A DNA stretch of 26,610 bases from a virus. The notes beneath the pieces are model-generated. The model was not told where the DNA came from. It saw nothing but the letters and a program-made list of their open reading frames with translations, and searched no databases. Position numbers and translations under genes: made by a program. Below are positions 23,638 through 26,610 of the stretch, piece after piece. Where the stretch lies: IMG/VR virus record IMGVR_UViG_3300027749_000435, positions 1 through 26,610 of that record. The stretch is one strand, 5' to 3'. Position 1 is the first letter of the stretch; each line of letters opens with the position of its first letter.

Positions 23638-24729
23638 TTAAATTCTTTTTATACTGCGAATCTTTAGACTTCTACCGGAATCAGGGTTCATCGCTTTTAC
23701 CTGCATTCCATCTGATGATTTACTTATTGTAGGTGCTTTTTGTTCAGACATTTGAATGTTTTTAATACTCTTCATTGTACCGTCCGTTCCGTCTGCTTGC
23801 CCTTGTTCGTAAAAAAACTTTGCGAACTTTTCAGGATTCATCGCAATTGCTAATGACCTATGATAACCTTCTGCGTCTTTAATTAAACCTTGCTCATCCA
23901 AATACTTGTTTATAAAGTTTGCAGGAGTTGATTGGCTCTTTCTAAGTTCAGAAGCGTCTCCGGGACTGAAAGTGATTTGTTTGTCATTAACATTGAACTC
24001 AAAACCTTTGAACTCTTTGTTAAATACTTCATCAGACTTTTGGTTAAACCAATTTCTTTTTCTTTCATTCTCTTCGTCAATAGTCTTCGCTTGCTTGGTA
24101 TATTGCTTATAGCTTTCATAAACTTCTTTCTCCTCATCAGAAATAAATGCAGTACTTGACTCAAGTGGCACTTTATACTTTTCTTTTTGAGTATTAAAAA
24201 ATCTTTTTGCTTCAGCAACAGCCTTTTTCTTTTCTAATTTAATTCTTCTAATACTTGATTCATCATCATTGTATTCGTCATATCTATAACTTTCCATTAA
24301 TGTATCAATATCTTCAGAATCTAGCCCCTCTTGAGTAGCTAATAGATAACTTGTAAGTAAACTATCCGCAGGCATTGAGTCATAATCTTTCTTAAGATTT
24401 AAAAAGTCCTCAAAACCTCTTCCTGTTTCTTTTTTATATTTCATATAAGCAGATACATCTTCAGGTAAAGCTTCCGCTTCTTCTCTTTGAGATGTTAACT
24501 CATCTAATGAATTAATCTGTTTATTATATCTTTTTCCAATATATGAAAGAACTTGTTCTTCGTTTAACTCAGGAGCTTCTTCTATAATTGGCTGTATAAT
24601 AGGCTCAATAATTTGTTGTATCTCCTGCTCTTGTTCTTGTTGTTGTTCGTGTTGTTCAAGTAATTCTTGTTCTACTTGAGCAGTACCTTTTTCTTCTATA
24701 CCATCTAACAACCTTACTTTGTATTCCAT
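23638..24729 (-). CDS. putative capsid scaffolding protein, 363 aa
   Basis: This acidic, Glu/Gln/Lys-rich helical protein begins MEYKVRLLDGIEEKGTAQVE with a Gln/Glu run (about 20-50). It continues with charged helices and a basic C-terminal tail (NPDSGRSLKIRSIKRI), the layout of capsid scaffolds whose C-terminus docks on the major capsid protein. A middle segment, FNVNDKQITFSPGDASELRK, and DAEGYHRSLAIAMNPEKFAK are the best-ordered parts. It lies directly between portal and capsid genes, the usual site of a scaffold in tailed phages. No protease motif is visible, so it is not obviously self-cleaving. Role inferred from place and composition. Confidence 0.72.
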   Translation of the reverse strand: MEYKVRLLDGIEEKGTAQVEQELLEQHEQQQEQEQEIQQIIEPIIQPIIEEAPELNEEQVLSYIGKRYNKQINSLDELTSQREEAEALPEDVSAYMKYKKETGRGFEDFLNLKKDYDSMPADSLLTSYLLATQEGLDSEDIDTLMESYRYDEYNDDESSIRRIKLEKKKAVAEAKRFFNTQKEKYKVPLESSTAFISDEEKEVYESYKQYTKQAKTIDEENERKRNWFNQKSDEVFNKEFKGFEFNVNDKQITFSPGDASELRKSQSTPANFINKYLDEQGLIKDAEGYHRSLAIAMNPEKFAKFFYEQGQADGTDGTMKSIKNIQMSEQKAPTISKSSDGMQVKAMNPDSGRSLKIRSIKRI

Positions 24730-24761
24730 TTGATTTGATTTTAATTTGATTTAATATTCTA

Positions 24762-24769
24762 CAAATTTA
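24762..24769 (-). promoter_or_regulatory. candidate -7 box upstream of the scaffold gene
   Basis: TAAATTTG on the - strand matches TAnnTTTG and lies in the 58-base gap between portal and scaffold genes, about 33 bases before the scaffold ATG. No TTG is found at -33 spacing, and AT-rich DNA yields such octamers by chance, so this is only a candidate for extra capsid-module transcription. Confidence 0.2.
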
Positions 24770-24787
24770 TGTAAAATTTTTGATATA

Positions 24788-26610
24788 TTATCGAGGGTTA
24801 AATTCTGACAAATCAAACCCATCTAAACTGTCTTCATTTGATTCAAAATTCAACGGAGGTAAATTATTTTTACGTTGGTCTATCAATTTAGATTGCTCTG
24901 TATTCTGTTGGCTAATACGTTTAGCCTTAGCATCTTCACGGTCTTGTTCACGCTTACCTAAAGTACCCATTTCCATATTATGAAGTTGTTGATTATAAGC
25001 AAATTCTTCAGCCATTAAGTGAGATTTTAGTTCAGCTTCTACTTGCATCTTCTTAATATCATATTCAATCTCCATTTGCTTTAACTGCATTTTAGCTTGC
25101 AATTCTCCTTGCATTTTTTGCATAGAAGTTTGTGCGGCCATTTGTTGAGACTGTAATTGTTGTTGAGCAGTCATAGCTTGTTTTTGCATAGCCATCTGTT
25201 CTTCTCTATCTTGTTTCTTAATTCGCTTCATCTTTAATAATTGATTAGCAAGTTTAAGATTTTTTATCTCACGTATATCAATTGCATCTTCAAGGTTAAT
25301 ATCTCCTTTAGATAATGCCATCTGAATATTTGCTTCCAATTGAGCTTTTTGTTCTTCATCAGGAGCAATTTCTATAAATATTCCAAAATCATATATATAT
25401 AAATCTGATATATCATTTAAAATAGAAACATTATATCTTCCAATTTTATTTATGAATTCATCTTTAAAATCAGAATATTCTAAAATATCTCCAATTCTAT
25501 ATGTTAATGCTTCTGCTATTGAACGATAAATATATAAACCCCCATCTAATATATGACGAGTAGCTGTATTTGAATTTAATGCGGCTAACTTTTGTAATCC
25601 AACTAATGAATTAGGGTCAGGAGTAGAAGCATCTCTAGCTTCGTTTAGACCTGTTACCGTTCTAATCATATCCATATAGTGGTTATAATTACCAATAAGC
25701 ATCTGCGTTTTTGCCGCACCTGAATTCGAGGTCAATTGTGTAATAGGGACTTTACCATTATTAAATTCTCCATCTTGAGTATAACTTCTACCGATTACAG
25801 AACCTGTTTGGAAATAAAGTCTTAAAGCATCCTCAGGATTATAAGCTGCTCCATTACCTAGGTCAACTTCATTAAGTCCATCAGCATCAATAAACACACC
25901 ATCAGGTACAACTCTATTTATTACTTGTTGTATTTTTAAGTGAGTAATTTGAATAAGGTCAGCAAATGGTATCATTCTTCTAACTGTAGATTCAATAGCT
26001 CCTTTGTACATACGTGGTGCAGATGCAATATAATTTGGTAATGCATGTTGTGTTGCAGATTTAGGTCTTACCATATTCTCAGACATTTTCCACTGTAAAA
26101 GAATATTAGTTCCCATTACCATGATACCTTCATACCAAACATCAATGGTCTTCTCTATTTTCTCAAAATTACCTTCTTCCATCATTTCGGCAGGAGGATT
26201 GAACGTATCATCTTTTGCTATAACACGAGAACCACCGTTATCAAGAATTTTCTTTTTATATACTATTTTCTTAGTAGTCTTATAATTAAAGTACATCAAT
26301 GTACAAGTGTCACGTGAGAACACGCTATTCTCATAAAATTGAGCAACATTATAATAATCATACCATCCTTGACTATATTGAGTAATTTCTTGTAAGTCTT
26401 CCTTTGTTAAACTTTGGTCAATCTTCATTAACTCAGTAATAGCTACAGTTTTTATCTCTCCCCAATAGAAACAATCTTTGAAATAAGGGTCCTCTGTATA
26501 ACTATATACCACATTGGCAGGGTCAACATAAGAAATCTTAACTCCTGTTCCTTGTAAAAATTCATGTTTTGCTATAGATATACCAAGTACTGTTGCATCA
26601 TAATCTAATC
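24788..26610 (-). CDS. portal protein, N-terminus outside window
   Basis: The frame is open to the right edge: upstream of the GTG at 26512 it continues as DYDATVLGISIAKHEFLQGT then GVKISYVDPANVVYSYTEDP, so the true start lies beyond 26610 and at least 600 residues are coded here. DPYFKDCFYWGEIKTVAITE, the repeated RSIAEALTYRIGDILEYSDF-type helices and the SGAAKTQMLIGNYNHYMDM region fit the portal family of crAss-like phages, the dodecamer at the head vertex through which DNA passes. The last about 140 residues form a Met/Gln-rich coiled coil (QQQLQSQQMAAQTSMQKM and following), followed by an acidic tail. Gene order portal-scaffold-capsid supports the call. Confidence 0.85.
   Translation of the reverse strand, partial: LDYDATVLGISIAKHEFLQGTGVKISYVDPANVVYSYTEDPYFKDCFYWGEIKTVAITELMKIDQSLTKEDLQEITQYSQGWYDYYNVAQFYENSVFSRDTCTLMYFNYKTTKKIVYKKKILDNGGSRVIAKDDTFNPPAEMMEEGNFEKIEKTIDVWYEGIMVMGTNILLQWKMSENMVRPKSATQHALPNYIASAPRMYKGAIESTVRRMIPFADLIQITHLKIQQVINRVVPDGVFIDADGLNEVDLGNGAAYNPEDALRLYFQTGSVIGRSYTQDGEFNNGKVPITQLTSNSGAAKTQMLIGNYNHYMDMIRTVTGLNEARDASTPDPNSLVGLQKLAALNSNTATRHILDGGLYIYRSIAEALTYRIGDILEYSDFKDEFINKIGRYNVSILNDISDLYIYDFGIFIEIAPDEEQKAQLEANIQMALSKGDINLEDAIDIREIKNLKLANQLLKMKRIKKQDREEQMAMQKQAMTAQQQLQSQQMAAQTSMQKMQGELQAKMQLKQMEIEYDIKKMQVEAELKSHLMAEEFAYNQQLHNMEMGTLGKREQDREDAKAKRISQQNTEQSKLIDQRKNNLPPLNFESNEDSLDGFDLSEFNPR

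Noticed and set aside
22321-24218. Several 67-102 codon ORFs overlapping the capsid and scaffold genes
   Set aside because: They are shadows of strongly supported genes in other frames, without their own leaders or recognisable domains.
26510-26512. GTG start for the portal protein
   Set aside because: Coding sequence typical of the family continues upstream to the window edge, so the gene is simply cut.
1-26610. Alternative genetic code as in some crAss-like phages
   Set aside because: TAA, TGA and TAG all end genes at expected places, and the longest genes read through in the standard code.
1-26610. CRISPR array, tRNA genes, insertion sequence or integrase
   Set aside because: No regularly spaced repeats, cloverleaf-like segments, transposase motifs or recombinase motifs were seen on either strand by eye.

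Overview
The window is a piece of a tailed bacteriophage genome, most likely a short-tailed phage of a Bacteroidota (probably flavobacterial) host. It resembles crAss-like phages (Crassvirales) or close relatives in gene content and in its two opposing blocks. Evidence for the host is the very AT-rich DNA, translation starts preceded by A/T-rich leaders without consistent Shine-Dalgarno sites, and two TAnnTTTG boxes like Bacteroidota -7 elements. The crAss-like assignment rests on remembered family patterns for the portal, major capsid protein, ring proteins and giant tail 'muzzle/stabilization' protein, so it is an inference. The standard code fits everything: TAA, TAG and TGA all end genes and no recoding is needed.

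Left block, about 1-5031, + strand: a dense early/replication operon with overlapping or nearly touching genes. It encodes many small proteins of unknown role (three too short for usual ORF cut-offs: a 42-aa basic protein, a 25-aa membrane peptide and a 44-aa Cys-cluster protein), an SNF2/DEAH-type helicase, a VRR-NUC nuclease, a DnaA domain-IV-like DNA-binding protein and a second PD-(D/E)XK-like nuclease. These would plausibly process replicating or recombining phage DNA and reprogram the host.

Right block, 5028-26610, - strand, transcribed right to left: the virion operon. In order of transcription it holds portal (start outside the window), scaffold-like protein, major capsid protein, terminator, a lone 247-aa protein, a second terminator, two ring/adaptor proteins, the 1611-aa tail muzzle-like protein, a conserved 271-aa tail-region protein, a GNAT-like acyltransferase, and three probable internal/ejected proteins of 265, 545 and 1928 aa. 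The blocks converge at 5028-5031, where the last genes overlap by four bases inside a small palindrome.

No tRNA, rRNA, CRISPR array, insertion sequence, integrase, terminase, polymerase or lysis gene was recognised; those genes presumably lie outside the window. The most interesting points are the helicase-nuclease-DnaA-like cluster, the strand-specific terminator after the capsid gene, the capsid-proximal gene isolated between two terminators, related small beta modules in several virion proteins, the duplicated Cys-bearing C-terminus of the muzzle-like protein, and the modular 1928-aa putative ejection protein.
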